Origin: an uncultured Ruminococcus sp.
GTDB lineage: Bacteria; Bacillota; Clostridia; Oscillospirales; Ruminococcaceae
Assembly: GCA_947173865.1 (NCBI GenBank)
Contig: CAMWGS010000100.1
Coordinates: 1 to 7,382, forward strand
Direction of reading: 5' to 3'
Length of the DNA stretch: 7,382 nucleotides
Part shown: positions 6,755 to 7,382 of the stretch, piece by piece
Layout of the letters: each line of letters opens with the position of its first letter
Numbering within the stretch: position 1 is the stretch's first letter
Made by a program: the position numbers and the translations under genes
The notes under the pieces: generated by a model
What the model was told of the DNA's origin: nothing
Seen by the model: the letters and a program-made list of their open reading frames with translations, nothing else
Database searches by the model: none

Positions 6755-7382
6755 TTATTCAAGGTCGTTCCGCTTTCTTTTCTTTTGCTGATCTCGGCTC
6801 AAATCCTGTTCATTACGGAGAAATACCTCTATCTCCCTCACCGCTTCGGACAACTCTCTCGACTTCTGATCGGCGATGACATACTCGGCGTTTTTCTTAT
6901 CCCGTTTTCCTTTGAGCTTTTCAATATAATTCTCTAACTGCTTAACGGTCGGAAACTTTTTCGGATACACTTTTTTGAGGTTGCTTTCCCACACACTATA
7001 TCTGTAAAGCTCGGCATCGAACCTATCCGCATACTTCTGTTGTTTTCGTCCTTTGAGGGACATATACTTGTCATGAAAAGGTTTCACATCAATATAGTGT
7101 GTAAGCCAGAAAAGCTGTTCCTCTCTTGCCTTGATTTCTTCATTTATATTGTTCAGCTTACCTACAAGAGATGTTCTCTCCGCAAAGGCAGCAACAGCGG
7201 CATCTTTGGCTTCGGCAACGGTCACGCCGTACTTGGATAAAATATTCATAGCCTTGCTTGTGAGCTTCATATTATTGAGGTCAATAGCGTCACGGACAAA
7301 CTTATTTTTATCTGATTCGGGAGCTTTTGGGACAGTAATTCTGACCTTTGTTCTCGGCGTGTAGATTATCTGTCCATTGTAC
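6755..7382 (-). CDS. C-terminal region of a probable mobilization relaxase (5' partial)
   Basis: The minus-strand frame is open to the window edge, so the ATG at 7270 is internal and the visible part is 208 residues. The extra upstream residues run from YNGQIIYTPRTKVRV to FVRDAIDLNN and join directly to MKLTSKAMNILSKYG. The rest is mostly helical, with probable coiled coils. It shows LTHYIDVKPFHDKY, a KKFPTVKQLENYIEKLKGKR segment, a RELSEAVREIEVFL helix and a very basic end (KKRKRND). This order matches, from memory, the C-terminal part of relaxases from clostridial integrative and mobilizable elements, especially the K-x-PTVK-x-L segment. The catalytic tyrosine and histidine triad would lie in the N-terminal half outside the window and cannot be checked. 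A sampled line is 47% GC, similar to hsdR. Relaxases nick the transfer origin and lead DNA strand transfer, so its presence marks a mobile element. Confidence 0.7.
   Translation of the reverse strand, partial: YNGQIIYTPRTKVRITVPKAPESDKNKFVRDAIDLNNMKLTSKAMNILSKYGVTVAEAKDAAVAAFAERTSLVGKLNNINEEIKAREEQLFWLTHYIDVKPFHDKYMSLKGRKQQKYADRFDAELYRYSVWESNLKKVYPKKFPTVKQLENYIEKLKGKRDKKNAEYVIADQKSRELSEAVREIEVFLRNEQDLSRDQQKKRKRNDLE

Noticed and set aside
6620..6937. Plus-strand 105-codon ORF with hydrophobic stretches resembling a membrane protein
   Set aside because: It is antisense to the relaxase end and the small ORFs, and no ribosome binding site was found. The apparent hydrophobicity comes from reading the complement of charged, Lys/Glu-rich codons.
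7268..7270. ATG at 7270 (minus strand) as the true start of a 171-residue protein
   Set aside because: The frame continues open to the window edge with protein-like sequence before this codon, and the matching family is much longer, so the gene is cut by the window edge.
1..7382. CRISPR arrays, tRNA or rRNA genes, and complete insertion sequences
   Set aside because: I looked for regularly spaced repeats, cloverleaf-like segments and transposase reading frames on both strands and saw none; nearly all of the window is accounted for by coding sequence.

Overview
The window looks like part of a mobile genetic element from a low-to-moderate-GC Firmicute, most likely a gut-type Clostridia (Ruminococcus/Oscillospiraceae-like). 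This rests on strong AGGAGG-type ribosome binding sites, AT-rich codon use, and a relaxase tail and small accessory genes of the kind I associate with clostridial integrative elements. No taxonomic marker gene is present, so the assignment is an inference.

Layout: positions 1-6313 carry plus-strand genes that read as one operon. The end of an unidentified upstream gene (1-102) is followed by hsdS (108-1322), hsdR (1319-4420) and a DUF262/DUF1524 nuclease gene (4469-6313). Spacings are 5 bp, a 4-bp overlap and 48 bp, each with a good ribosome binding site. A short convergent junction (6314-6402) holds a terminator for the opposite strand. Positions 6403-7382 are on the minus strand. Read in that direction they give the C-terminal part of a probable mobilization relaxase (open at the window edge), a possible 48-codon ORF just after it, and a 70-codon acidic protein with its own candidate promoter.

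How the genes work together: HsdS reads the DNA target and HsdR is the ATP-driven translocase and nuclease of a type I restriction-modification system. HsdR closely matches the EcoR124I (type IC) family, with catalytic residues at the same numbered positions as I remember for that enzyme. The methyltransferase subunit HsdM is not visible and should lie upstream. The third gene is a single-chain relative of GmrSD, a modification-dependent (type IV) nuclease family. The cluster may therefore pair restriction of unmodified DNA with restriction of modified DNA. The adjacent relaxase suggests this defence cluster is cargo on a conjugative or mobilizable element.

The most notable sequence signal is inside hsdS: three in-frame copies of a 12-bp unit encoding Glu-Leu-Thr-Ala, at the place where 2-versus-3 copy variation in EcoR124I/EcoR124II changes the spacer length of the DNA target. 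Other points of interest are two competing small hairpins before the DUF262 gene, a dyad over the -35 box of the minus-strand promoter, and a sharp base-composition change between hsdS and hsdR.
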